From: JALZUR01 sp965205365
Lineage (GTDB): Bacteria; Bdellovibrionota; Bdellovibrionia; Bdellovibrionales; UBA1609
Direction of reading: 5' to 3'
Assembly: GCA_965205365.1 (NCBI GenBank)
Contig: CBDBGT010000013.1
Span: 434,001-498,000 of the forward strand
Length of the DNA stretch: 64,000 bases
Position numbers and translations under genes: made by a program
Shown here: piece by piece, positions 16,800 through 26,079 of the stretch
How the letters are laid out: the number at the start of each line of letters is the position of its first letter
How positions within the stretch are numbered: position 1 is the stretch's first letter
The notes under the pieces: generated by a model
Told to the model about the DNA's origin: nothing
What the model saw: only the letters and a program-made list of their open reading frames with translations
Databases searched by the model: none

Positions 16800-17531
16800 A
16801 TGAACGATAGCAAAGAAATTATTGAAACGATTAAAGAATTATTAAAGGCTAAAGGTATCACTTACAAAACTTTGGCTATAGAGCTTGATATTAGTGAAGC
16901 GAGTGTAAAACGTATATTCTCAAATAAAACATTTACACTAGAGCGTCTTGGTGAAATTTGTCAGATTCTTGGTTCTTCTATGTTTGAGGTGATTGCCATT
17001 GCGCACAAGTCTCATTCTCTTGATTCATATGAGTATTCATTTGTTCAGGAAAACTTTTTTGCTAATAACCCAAAATACCTTGCCTACTTTGATCTTATTG
17101 TAAACGGCAAGACTTCCAAGTCAATCCAAAAAAAATACGCCTTATCAGATAAAAATAATTTTCGCTATTTAAAGAAGTTAGATCAACTTGGATTAATTGA
17201 ATTACATGAAAATAATAAAATAAGACTTCTATGCTCTAAAAATATTAAATGGCGAAAAGATGGTCCTTTACGAAGGTTATTTTTCAATAAAGCAAAATTT
17301 GAATTTCTAAACTCCGACTTTAAAGAACAGCAAGACTATTTAAAACTATCAATAACTAAACTAAGTGATGAGAGCTGCAAGAAGCTTGAGTTCGAACTTA
17401 CAGAGTTATTTCAGAAATTTGAACGTACATCATTGCTCGAATCTAAGTTGAAAATTAAAACGAAACCAGTTGGTATATTAATGGCATCTAGAAAGTGGAA
17501 TTTCTCATTATTAGAAAGTATCACTCCTTAA
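16800..17531 (+). CDS. XRE-family regulator, divergent from argGH
   Basis: 243 residues. The N-terminal helix-turn-helix (ITYKTLAIELDISEASVKRI, then TLERLGEICQILGSS, residues 18-60) is XRE-type. Residues 70-145 suggest a second winged-helix-like region (SKSIQKKYALSDKNNFRYLK, then LDQLGLIELHENNKIRLL). No ribosome site precedes the ATG at 16800, and the predicted transcription start falls on the start codon, so the mRNA is probably leaderless. Position suggests it controls argGH and itself through the 16741-16761 palindrome. The ligand, arginine or otherwise, is not evident. This is not an ArgR-family protein. Confidence 0.75.
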   Translation: MNDSKEIIETIKELLKAKGITYKTLAIELDISEASVKRIFSNKTFTLERLGEICQILGSSMFEVIAIAHKSHSLDSYEYSFVQENFFANNPKYLAYFDLIVNGKTSKSIQKKYALSDKNNFRYLKKLDQLGLIELHENNKIRLLCSKNIKWRKDGPLRRLFFNKAKFEFLNSDFKEQQDYLKLSITKLSDESCKKLEFELTELFQKFERTSLLESKLKIKTKPVGILMASRKWNFSLLESITP

Positions 17532-17740
17532 ATTTAGCATAAACGCTATATTTTATATAAAATAATAGTTTTGAATTGGAGGATAAGAGATTCACACTTT
17601 AATATCTTAAATACAGGTGAACACAGAGATAATCTTTGACAAAATTTTAACGATAGAAATATTTAAAAATTGATTTAAATTTCTTTCTGATAAGGGCAAT
17701 TACCATATCTTCCTTAAATTACATACTTTAGGGGCTATTT
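17532..17740. other. intergenic region, no gene seen
   Basis: About 210 AT-rich bases between the XRE regulator and the decayed IS1634 copy. I see no feature beyond short AT palindromes near 17543-17565. Confidence 0.4.
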
Positions 17741-19131
17741 CCTGACTTCGACACAACACGGCGCATAAAGTTAATAAAATCAAGTGCTTAGATTTTGCTG
17801 GGGTCACTACATTTGCTCTTTAACTAGGTGAATACAGTCCTTTCTCTTAAGGTTTAAAACTTGGTAAATTTTCTTTAAAACAGGAGTAGTCTTAGATACA
17901 AGCTCATAAAATCGCCCCGTACTAGAGTCTTTTAAAACACTGTACTCATCTCTATTTAACTCCTCTTTAAGATCTAAAAAACTAAACTCTAATTGGTTTT
18001 CCTTAATAAGCTTATTTACTCTACAAACAATTGCATATGCTAGAAAACAAATTCCAATCAGACTTCCAATGAAAAATAGGTCGCATCTTTAAATCTGTCT
18101 TATTTATTCTAAACGCTTGTTCTATTTTCCACAGCCCTCTATAACGCTCTAAAACTTCAGCTGCAGACTTGTCTTCAAGATTTGTAATGACACCATGAAA
18201 ACCATCCCACTGAGCGTCTCTACTAATCTTACACTTATCAACCTCTACATCCCCCTTAAAAGACTTAAGGTACTTTTTCGTTCCATAATTAGTTATAAGG
18301 TCACTTGCTTTAAGTTTTCCATCTTTGGCTTTCTTTAAAAGACGAACAATTATCTTTTTCCGGTCAAAGTTGTGACATCAAAGAACATAACGTCAACCTG
18401 GTCATTAAAAAGGTTTAGAGTGGAATTTAAGACTTTTGATTTTAGTCTTTCTTCGTTTAGAAAAACCCTGTCCATCATACGGTATATCTTATGAAGAGGA
18501 AGGGGTTTTGAGAAAACTTTTTTTAAGCTATCTGCTGTTTTTCTTTTACTCTGCGGCCTAGAGATTCTTGCTAAAACACAATCTTGAAGAATAGAGTTCC
18601 ACTCATCATCTTTTTTTGTGTTTTTTATGATATCGTTAAAGTTCATTTGATTATAAACTTTGCCTAAAACTGTGTGAATGCCTTGGTTAACACGATCTTG
18701 CTCAGATAGATTCTTTATATCCACTAGCTCTGGGTTTCTTGTGCTGGCTTTTTTTGTGCAAGTCGTGGAGTGCACAGTTTCTTCCATTCCAGGAAGGGCT
18801 GGGTTTCTTGTGTTTTTTAGCTCTATTATTAAGTCCTGTGCTGCTTTCTTAATAATGGCTATTTCTCTTGCATCCTTGTGTTGTCCCAGAGTTCTAATGA
18901 CTTTTTGAATAACTTTATTTTTACTCGAGTAGATTCAACTATTCTAATTGAAACACTTCCGTTTGGTTTTTTTACTTCTCGAATAAACATGGCTATTAAA
19001 ATTACTAGCCTCAAAATACTTGTAAAGAAAAAAAAGGAGTCACTACATTTTGAGTTTTAGACTTTTTAACCTTCTCTGGTGCGTATATTTGAACTCAAGA
19101 GGGGTTTTTTAACAGGAGTGTCGAAGTCAAG
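17741..19131 (-). mobile_element. IS1634-family element, internally deleted copy
   Basis: The ends match the intact element at 42561-44426 in inverted orientation: CCTGACTTCGACAC at 17741-17754 and GTGTCGAAGTCA at the right, with one base change in the terminal AGG. It is 475 bp shorter owing to two deletions (about 458 and 17 bp). No direct repeat is seen at its borders, unlike the intact copy. Confidence 0.9.
17807..18990 (-). pseudogene. IS1634-family transposase, frameshifted
   Basis: The N-terminal two fifths agree almost perfectly with the intact transposase at 42702-44360. The sequence then jumps from FDVTTL to the region encoding REKIIVRLLKKAK, losing about 458 bp and the frame, so the surviving 18350-18787 open frame ends in TGKR. 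A second 17-bp deletion (near 18060) removes part of the WKSERIKAHIG block. An in-frame stop and frame loss near the N-terminus are also present. The enzyme cannot be functional. Confidence 0.92.
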
Positions 19132-19384
19132 ATAAAAAACACTATAGAGTTCATCATGGAAAAAATGAATTTTCAAAAGCTGAAGGAAAAGTTAAAACCA
19201 TATTAATGGAATTGAAAATTTTTGGGGCTTAGCCAAAGTAAGGCTTTCTAAATTTAGAGGAATGCATAAGAACACTTTTTATTTGCATTTAAAGGAGTGT
19301 GAGTTTAGGTTCAATCACAGAAATGAAGACCTCTATAGATTATTGTTAGAGAGTGTACGAAATAAACCCCTTAAAGTGTCATGA
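19132..19384 (+). pseudogene. IS1595-type (ISXO2-like) transposase, C-terminal remnant
   Basis: In the plus strand INGIENFWGLAKVRLSKFRG, then MHKNTFYLHLKECEFRFNHR, is the characteristic C-terminus of IS1595/ISXO2-like transposases, including the catalytic Glu of GIENFW. Upstream, HYRVHHGKNEFSKAEGKVKT is in a different frame because of a small insertion near 19204. The rest of the gene is missing, its left part being replaced by the IS1634 copy. Confidence 0.85.
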
Positions 19385-19416
19385 ACCTTAATTAATATAC
19401 TCTCTTAAATAGACAA

Positions 19417-20799
19417 CTATAGCTTTATCAAATTGCTATATTTCTGCTCAGACTCACTTTGGTAGATATTTTTTTTATTTTCTGAAATATTCAAGGTTTT
19501 AAAGGGGCGCTGAATGGAAAGCGGGCTAATTCCATTTTTAATAGAATTTAAAACCCCTGCAGCCTCTAAGTAGTTCTTTACTTGAATAAATTGCCCAGGC
19601 TTCCAAGGTAATTCCTTCAAATTATTTCTCATAATATTTCCATTTTCCTCAACAGCGACAACCTTAATTCCTTGCTCCAAAGCTGCTAAAGTGGGAAGAC
19701 CCAAACAACCATCTGGAATAACCAAGCAAGAAATATCCTTTGCTGAAATAATATCTTCATAATGAAACACATCTGGTTCAGTAATAATCTTAGGGCTCTT
19801 ATAAAGTCCTTTAAGAATACAGTGAAAAAAAGTTGTAGACACAGCTTCCGCAGACATTCGAGCTTCAACAACCCCAGCATCCATATTAGCAATTTCAGAA
19901 GATTCAAACATGGGAGAGTGAGCAGAAGGAATATTAAATTTATAAGAAAGAGCATGAGTAAGCATAGCTTCCACTCCACCCCAAGGATTAATCATGTCTC
20001 CTTCGCTACGAAAATAATCCATATGATAATTTTTAGGAACTCTAATTATAGATGAAATAGCTACTGCGTCATAATCTCCTTCATGTTTTCTTAAGATTGA
20101 AAATAAATTATTAATATCCTTAATAGTCCCCACAGCCCGTTCAGATGATGAATATTCAGATTTCATAACAATTGAAGGATTTAACTTTACTATACCTGAA
20201 CACTCAATCCCCAAAATAGCTCTAGCCGCATTAACAGAATTAATAGCCGCATTTTCAAAAATTTTATTTTCATTTTGGTCTATAACCGCTAAAATCCTAT
20301 TAGAACGCACTGGCTGCAACCCTACAGTTCCCATCATTAAGCGACAAATTGTACTTCCTTCAATATAAAGGCTATTCTCGGGCATTTCATTAATATCGGA
20401 AGCATTGAAAACGTTAGGATGAGTAATAAGGCTGTCACAACTAGAAGATAAAAGTCTAGCAACAGGAGTGGCATCTCCTGCGTGACCACCAATCTCACAA
20501 CCAATTCCTGTTGGAACTAAAAAGACTACATTAAATTTTTTAGTATTTTCAAATTTACGTTTTTTAAATTCAAACAACAACTTTGCTTCTTCAAAGCCGC
20601 TTATACTTTCAGTATTTAAAACGCCAACCTCACATTTATAGCTTGAGCCTAAACTATCAGCAATGGCAATTCTTATAGGCAACAGCCCTTCCTTACTTAA
20701 ATGAGAGGAGGTCTCCTTTTTAAGGTGCGAAAGTAAGTTCTTATTATTTTGAATTTTAGGAATAGATATTTCTTTTTCCAAAAGGTGCATAATAGTCAA
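19417..20799 (-). CDS. DUF3326-family protein
   Basis: 460 residues. VVFLVPTGIGCEIGGHAGDA (about residues 95-115) and THPNVFNASDINEMP are the conserved blocks of the DUF3326 family, known in cyanobacteria and scattered bacteria but without an assigned reaction as far as I know. The ATG overlaps the stop of the decarboxylase-like gene by 4 bp, making it the last gene of a four-gene overlapping operon (PtuA-, PtuB-, NspC-like, DUF3326). A metabolic role together with the PLP enzyme is the simplest guess. No signal peptide or membrane span is seen. Confidence 0.75.
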   Translation of the reverse strand: MTIMHLLEKEISIPKIQNNKNLLSHLKKETSSHLSKEGLLPIRIAIADSLGSSYKCEVGVLNTESISGFEEAKLLFEFKKRKFENTKKFNVVFLVPTGIGCEIGGHAGDATPVARLLSSSCDSLITHPNVFNASDINEMPENSLYIEGSTICRLMMGTVGLQPVRSNRILAVIDQNENKIFENAAINSVNAARAILGIECSGIVKLNPSIVMKSEYSSSERAVGTIKDINNLFSILRKHEGDYDAVAISSIIRVPKNYHMDYFRSEGDMINPWGGVEAMLTHALSYKFNIPSAHSPMFESSEIANMDAGVVEARMSAEAVSTTFFHCILKGLYKSPKIITEPDVFHYEDIISAKDISCLVIPDGCLGLPTLAALEQGIKVVAVEENGNIMRNNLKELPWKPGQFIQVKNYLEAAGVLNSIKNGISPLSIQRPFKTLNISENKKNIYQSESEQKYSNLIKL

Positions 20800-21956
20800 C
20801 TCCTGTAGTGGCTCACATACTCTTCAAATGTAAAACTTTTTACCTTTTCTAGTCCAGTACTATCTTCTAAGCAATAAATATCTGGTAGATTGATTCCATT
20901 GAATGTATGTGCTTTTACCAGAGAATAGCTGCCTACTTTTTCAAAAAACACCTTTGAACCCACGCTTAACTCATTTTCAAAACAATATGTGCCAAATACG
21001 TCTCCTGCTAAACAACTACATCCAGCCAATATATACTCATTCTTATTATGAGACATATGCTTATAAACGTCAGGCTCATATTGGTACTCAAAGACTTCTG
21101 GAAGATGATTTACAGTAGTATCTAAAATAGCGATTTTTTTTCCATTTCTTTGAAATAGATCTATCACAGAAGAAAGAAGATATCCACTATCTTTAACAAG
21201 AAAACCACCGGGTTCTATAATAATATCAAAATTATAATTCTCGTTAAGTTCGTTAACAAGCTCGTAAAAAAGAGAGAGATTTTTGGACGTATCAAATAAA
21301 TACCCTCCTCCCAAATTAATAGATTGAAATTTACTAATCTCAGCTCCAAATTCAGTTTTCAGCTTCAAAAAAGTCTTAATCAAGTGAGAAAAATCCTCAC
21401 TTTCACAATTCGTGTGCAAATGGATTCCTTGTATTTCTTTTAAAAAACTTGGATCTTCATAAATCTTCTTTTTAAGACCATTAATAGGAGTGCCAAGCTT
21501 TGAAAATTTACTACAAGGATCATATCGGGCATCCTTAGCAAAAGAAATTTCTGGATTAATTCTGACTGCGTAATTCTTTTTTTTTTGTAATCTATCTTTA
21601 AAAAAAGAAAACTGCTCTAAAGAATTAAATGTCAAGTGTGTAGTAGTATCTGAAATAGCCTCCCATTGCTCACTTTTAATGCTAGGACTAACAAAATGAA
21701 TCTCCTTTTTACCTTTATAAACTTTTTCAATAAGTTTAGCTTCAAAAAAAGAACTCACTGAAAATCCATCAACAAAAGGCTCAATCTCTTTTAAAACTCT
21801 ATATAAAGGTAATGCTTTTACTGAATAAAGAATTTTACAATTTACTTTTTTTTTTATTTGGTAAAGAAATTTTGCTTTCTCTCTTACTTTATCTAAATCA
21901 TAAATAAAAGCTGGAGTTTCAATTATTTCTTGCTTTGATAATAAAGAATCTCTCAC
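20796..21956 (-). CDS. carboxynorspermidine decarboxylase-like PLP enzyme
   Basis: 386 residues of the alanine-racemase-fold group IV decarboxylases, closest in motif pattern to NspC. TPAFIYDLDKVREKAKFL is the start, KILYSVKALPLYRVL carries the PLP lysine, IQGIHLHTNCESEDF and NLGGGYLFD are PLP-binding blocks, and LAGCSCLAGDVFGTYCFE is the C-terminal substrate motif. NspC normally works with carboxyspermidine dehydrogenase, which is not here, so the true substrate may differ. The start codon shares a base with the PtuB-like stop (TAATG), and the end overlaps DUF3326 by ATGA. Confidence 0.82.
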   Translation of the reverse strand: MRDSLLSKQEIIETPAFIYDLDKVREKAKFLYQIKKKVNCKILYSVKALPLYRVLKEIEPFVDGFSVSSFFEAKLIEKVYKGKKEIHFVSPSIKSEQWEAISDTTTHLTFNSLEQFSFFKDRLQKKKNYAVRINPEISFAKDARYDPCSKFSKLGTPINGLKKKIYEDPSFLKEIQGIHLHTNCESEDFSHLIKTFLKLKTEFGAEISKFQSINLGGGYLFDTSKNLSLFYELVNELNENYNFDIIIEPGGFLVKDSGYLLSSVIDLFQRNGKKIAILDTTVNHLPEVFEYQYEPDVYKHMSHNKNEYILAGCSCLAGDVFGTYCFENELSVGSKVFFEKVGSYSLVKAHTFNGINLPDIYCLEDSTGLEKVKSFTFEEYVSHYRS

Positions 21957-22681
21957 TAAAGAAGTCCTTTTTCCTTGAAATAAAATCTTGCAAAACCAGA
22001 AAATTGACTTTTAGAGCAAGTGTATTTATTTATATATTTTTTATCGTCCTGAAGTTTTGACAATAATAAAGCATCTTCATAGCTTTTTATTTTTTCTGCT
22101 CTTTCCTCCATTACTGACTTGTCATTAATGCCGGTTAAATCATTGATTGTTTTCTTTGCTCGCTCACATTTTCCAATAGCTTTTATCATGATCGGATCTT
22201 CTTTTGTCAGATCATATGTTATAAATTCTTCTGGGTTTTCTTCTAATGGATTAATTAAAAGCGGTTTCTCTTGATTAAGATCACCGTTTTTACTAGAAAC
22301 TCTTTTTGATTCATTTTTTAGTGGAAATTTTGTCCCCTTATATCCTTGATTACATGTTTTACAAGCTATCAGTAAGTTTTTCCATTCATAAGCTAACCAC
22401 CAGTAGCCTGGATGCTCTTCAGATTCTTTAACTTTAGCTTTAGGACGAAAATGTTCTACATCACTATCTCTTTTTTTATCTCGTTTTCTTTCGCAATAAC
22501 AACACTTACCATTTTGAGACTCATAGAGAAAATCTTTAACTTTAGAGTTTGACCATAATTTTTCAAACTCTAATTTCAGTTTTTTTTGTTCTACTAAGGT
22601 TTTAATTTTATCAAGCGCTTCCTGTTTTTTGGTATCCAAAACAGTATTTTCTGGAGGGTTATCTCGTTTAATTTTAATCAT
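21956..22681 (-). CDS. Septu-like HNH endonuclease (PtuB-like)
   Basis: 241 residues. The core CCYCERKRDKKRDSDVEHFR, then PGYWWLAYEWKNLLIACKTC and KGTKFPL, is the HNH layout of PtuB proteins: two CxxC zinc pairs, the EHFRPK histidine, and the YWWLAY-WxNLLxACxxCN segment. In Septu this nuclease acts with the PtuA ATPase against phage. The start codon overlaps the upstream ATPase stop by ATGA, the normal PtuA-PtuB order. No reverse transcriptase lies nearby, so this is not the retron-linked version. Confidence 0.87.
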   Translation of the reverse strand: MIKIKRDNPPENTVLDTKKQEALDKIKTLVEQKKLKLEFEKLWSNSKVKDFLYESQNGKCCYCERKRDKKRDSDVEHFRPKAKVKESEEHPGYWWLAYEWKNLLIACKTCNQGYKGTKFPLKNESKRVSSKNGDLNQEKPLLINPLEENPEEFITYDLTKEDPIMIKAIGKCERAKKTINDLTGINDKSVMEERAEKIKSYEDALLLSKLQDDKKYINKYTCSKSQFSGFARFYFKEKGLL

Positions 22682-23922
22682 TTCTTAATTGTTTTCTTAC
22701 TCTTTAGTAATTTAATCAACTCTTCTCTTTGTTCTCTATCTTTCATATTTTCCCACATAGGAAGGTTCTCTAATTCATTTTCAATTTCCCCAAAGCTTTT
22801 CTTTTCTGCTTCACTTCTGTTTTCTTCTTTTTTAAGATATATCTTTTTGTACTCCTTGAGCTTATCTTCAATAGAGATACTTCTTGTGTCTGAAATACTG
22901 AAAATATCTGAAGTTAATATTTGGTCGGCTCTATAACCTTTAAAATCTTCCTTAAGATCAAAGATTTCTGCCTCACTATGCTTATCCACATAAGCAACTT
23001 TAACAAGCTGAGATTCACACTCTAAATCACTAAGACCTAAGGAGCAAATAGGGGAATGCGTACTACATATAAATTGTATTTTAGGGAATTGCTTCGAAAG
23101 AGTTTTTATAATATTTCTTTGCCATTTAGGATGAAGGTGCTGTTCTAGCTCATCAATAATAAAAATACCTGAAATCTTATCTAAATCAAGCTCATCATCA
23201 AGCAATCTCCAAGATAAAAAATCTAAAATAACAGCGGTCATTGACTGATAGCCGTCACTCAAAGCATTAAAAGAGATATTTCCCCAGCCATTTTCCACAA
23301 AAAGTCCCTTTTTATTTAAATTAATCTGACTATCCTTAGATAACATTAGAATTTCCTTTAAAATATTCTTTAATTTTTCAAATTTATCCTCGCCTTCTTG
23401 AGAAATTCTTCTCATCCCAAGCTCTGGATTTTGTAAGCCATGGTCATAATTAAAAAGACCATATACTGAATCTACGATTGCATACTCCTCATAAGATTCT
23501 GTGCCTGTTATTGTTCTTCCTGATCCATAAGCTACAGCAAAAATTTTCCCTCTAATCTCATCCATCTCATCTGAGCTTAATTTTTCATTTGATTCATCCG
23601 TACACTCCTGAGTTATAGACTCATTTCTGCCATCTAATTTTATCGTAGTCTTAATTATAGCTGTTTGTTCCTGTTCATCATTTTTTAAGAATACTTTAAT
23701 AAAGCCTTTCTTTTTACCCTGCCTTAAAAGCCCACCATGAAGCTCAACTAAAAGGCCTGATGCACCAGCCTTATCACACAAGCCTATTGCCAAACATCTC
23801 AAAATCGTTGTTTTTCCTTGCCCATTATCCCCTACAATGAGAGACCAATTTTTATCCTCGAATGAAATTTCAAGCTTTTCAAAACATTTAATATTTTCAA
23901 GCTCTAGCTTTGATACCTTCAT
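22678..23922 (-). CDS. Septu-like AAA ATPase (PtuA-like)
   Basis: 414 residues of the SMC/OLD-like ATPase group. It shows Walker A GDNGQGKTTILR near residue 30, an ABC-type SDGYQSMTA segment standing in for the signature, Walker B FIIDELEQHLHPKWQ, and the switch His in STHSP. The C-terminus is a charged helical region. It starts a four-gene operon, and a GGGAGAAG ribosome site precedes the ATG. The expected role is to sense infection and license the HNH partner. Alone it could be taken for a generic AAA_15/AAA_21 protein. The overlap with a PtuB-like HNH gene decides the call. Confidence 0.85.
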   Translation of the reverse strand: MKVSKLELENIKCFEKLEISFEDKNWSLIVGDNGQGKTTILRCLAIGLCDKAGASGLLVELHGGLLRQGKKKGFIKVFLKNDEQEQTAIIKTTIKLDGRNESITQECTDESNEKLSSDEMDEIRGKIFAVAYGSGRTITGTESYEEYAIVDSVYGLFNYDHGLQNPELGMRRISQEGEDKFEKLKNILKEILMLSKDSQINLNKKGLFVENGWGNISFNALSDGYQSMTAVILDFLSWRLLDDELDLDKISGIFIIDELEQHLHPKWQRNIIKTLSKQFPKIQFICSTHSPICSLGLSDLECESQLVKVAYVDKHSEAEIFDLKEDFKGYRADQILTSDIFSISDTRSISIEDKLKEYKKIYLKKEENRSEAEKKSFGEIENELENLPMWENMKDREQREELIKLLKSKKTIKK

Positions 23923-24141
23923 TTTTTGATCTTCTCCCTATCTCTACTCTTTATAATTTTTCACCATAAGGCAAAGAGCTAATTGACACTAGATAAAAAT
24001 TTCGAATTTTTTGATCCTTAAACTATTTTCCCCAGCTAATATCGCGCCAAGTTGCGCCGCATTAACTTTAACCCCTGTTTAGCAGTCACATAATTTACAA
24101 GCTCTCAAATACCATCATTTAACAAAACTAAGTGGAATTCC

Positions 24142-25564
24142 TGTCATTACCAAGGGAAACTGACGCTCACACAGCGTTAAATTATTGTATTGTATTTTAA
24201 ACAATAAAATGAAGGGGCGAGGTAGGCAGTGATTATAAATTCAACAAAACAGCTTAAAATTGATATAATAACCAAAATTGATAATAAAAAAATAAGTATT
24301 CTAAATGCTCAAAAAATTTTAAATAAATCAAGAAGAACAATTCAACGATATTTAAAAGGCTACCGCAAACTTGGCGTCAGTTTTATTCTTCATAAAAATA
24401 TAAATTCTAAACCTAAAAATAAAATTTCTGATAAAATAAAACTAAAAGTGCAAAAATTAATTAAAAACAAATATTTTGATTTAAATCTTGCTCATTTAAA
24501 AGATTTAATCTTAAAAAAAGGTGTTTTTAAGACCTTATATGTTCATAGAACTGGTATTTTTGGTGGGCCTAAGCGATGTTATTTTTCATAAGCACAAAGA
24601 GCCTGTGAGGAGCTCGGTATTCAAATTATTTTTGCCAACTCTCCAGAGGGCAAAGGACGAGTTGAACGCTCCTTTAACACTCTACAAGACCGTTTAGTTC
24701 CAGAATTAAGACTAAATAATATTACCACTATGAAAGAAGCTAATAATTTTTTAAAAACTAAATTTATCCCTTTATATTGGAATAAAAAAATAACTGTTAT
24801 GCCTGTAGAAACAACCTGTGAATACACTAAAGTTAGAGATAAGAAGAAACTAACCAGCGTATTTAACATTAAAGAGTATAGAAAAATAAATAAAGACCAT
24901 ACTTTTAGTTATAAAGGAGGGGACTACTCTATAGTTTCAAAATTAAAAAATTCTCTTGTTAATTACAGAGTAGAAATTAGAACAAATTTAAATGGAGAAG
25001 TAGGTTTTTATTTTGCAGATAAAATTTTAAATGTATCTGAAAATAAAAGATCAAAAGTTGTAACCTCTAGGGAAACTGAGGCCAAAGAAATAGTTAAGGC
25101 AGTTAGGCTTTCTAAAGAATTAAATAGTGTGAGTAAAGCCTCACAAATAACAAAAATTTCTAGGCAAAAAATATATCGAGTAAAAAAAGTTATAGAGACT
25201 AGGGGAGAGTTTTATTTTATTAAAACGTTTAAAGCTGAGTTTTATTCTAAAAATAAAAAGATGATGACAGATGAAAAACTTGTTGTTAATTTTTCTATAC
25301 AGAATCCTCATCTTGGAGAAGCTTAAGTTTCAAAATTTATAAAAAAATATTTCTCCCTAAACTTAAGTAGGGGAAAGATTAGATATATATGAGTGATGGA
25401 ACAACCTTCAAACTATTGCATTAAGAACCAGGGAAAAGCATGGGCCCACAAAAGGTAGTTTAAAGGCTTGTATAGATTGCTGGTTAAGTTAAGTGTTTTT
25501 TTAACCCACCGATACTGACATAATCCCTTGGTAATTAAGGTGACAGTTTCCCTTGGTAATGACA
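24142..25564 (+). mobile_element. IS1202-like (ISNCY) element, copy A, non-autonomous
   Basis: It runs from TGTCATTACCAAGGGAAACT to the reverse complement at 25544-25564. Subterminal copies of the CCCTTGGTAATTAAG motif occur inside the right end. It is nearly identical to copy B at 50299-51748 but lacks 27 bp at the left end. The flanks show no target duplication, so one border has probably been rearranged since insertion. Confidence 0.85.
24229..25326 (+). pseudogene. IS1202-like transposase with core deletion and stop codon
   Basis: The N-terminal helix-turn-helix (ISILNAQKILNKSRRTIQRY) is followed by a jump to HRTGIFGGPKRCYFS, an in-frame TAA, then QRACEELGIQIIFANSPEGK and GRVERSFNTLQDRLVPELRL. 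The first part of the integrase core, with the leading acidic residues, is missing. The TAA replaces what would be a glutamine codon. Copy B has the same deletion and same stop, so both derive from an already defective parent moved by an enzyme supplied elsewhere. Confidence 0.88.
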
Positions 25565-26079
25565 GGAACCTCAATGAAAGAAAGTTGTTTGTTCAAATTA
25601 TAGAGGCATTTAAGCCTTTTTCTGTTTTAGAGTCTGAGCCTACTAAAGAGTTTTTAGATGCCATTGGTGAGAAGTCCCTAGAAATCACTCAGTCTATAGA
25701 TAAAAGAGCAAAAGAGCTTTTAAGAGAAAAAGTTGCTTTGAAAGAAAGAGTGGAGCAGATTAAGAAATTTCAAGAGGAAAGCTTGCTAGACAATGAAGAA
25801 GCTTTAAAACTTCTAAGGATGAAGAAAGCGGCTATTGCAGAAAATAAAACTAAATTAAGGCTTGTTTCCCAAGATGAGGACTCTTTACTGCATCAGGGTA
25901 AAAAGGTTATCGAACTCCTGCAAAAGTCTTATGATTTTATGCAGTTAAGTGATAATGAACTGGCCAAAGCAAGGCTTGCTAAAATTGTCTTATCGAACCC
26001 AACTTTAAAAAACAGAAGTCTTAGATATTGTTACCAAAATCCGTTCGATAATCTCTTAAAAATCTTGACAGTTCCTGAA
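25565..26079 (+). pseudogene. serine recombinase, C-terminal remnant, next to ssrA
   Basis: The open frame 25528-26145 contains a coiled coil (LREKVALKERVEQIKKFQEE) and then DFMQLSDNELAKARLAKIVL, SNPTLKNRSLRYCYQNPFDN. This is the typical end of large serine recombinases, whose last residues read like F(S/P)N..L....L.....PFD. Everything upstream, including the catalytic resolvase domain, is replaced by the IS1202-like element. The frame then runs into the tmRNA gene, where the apparent residues WWRRGELNPRP are only antisense of the tmRNA acceptor arm. I set the end at the tmRNA border. Confidence 0.72.

Noticed and set aside
21956..23922. Retron-type Septu system
   Set aside because: No reverse transcriptase or msr/msd-like RNA is adjacent; the only reverse transcriptase is a group II intron remnant 27 kb away.
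14244..23922. argGH and the DUF3326/NspC genes as one biosynthetic cluster
   Set aside because: A divergent regulator and two decayed insertion sequences separate them, and argGH has its own terminator and promoter; no direct link is visible.
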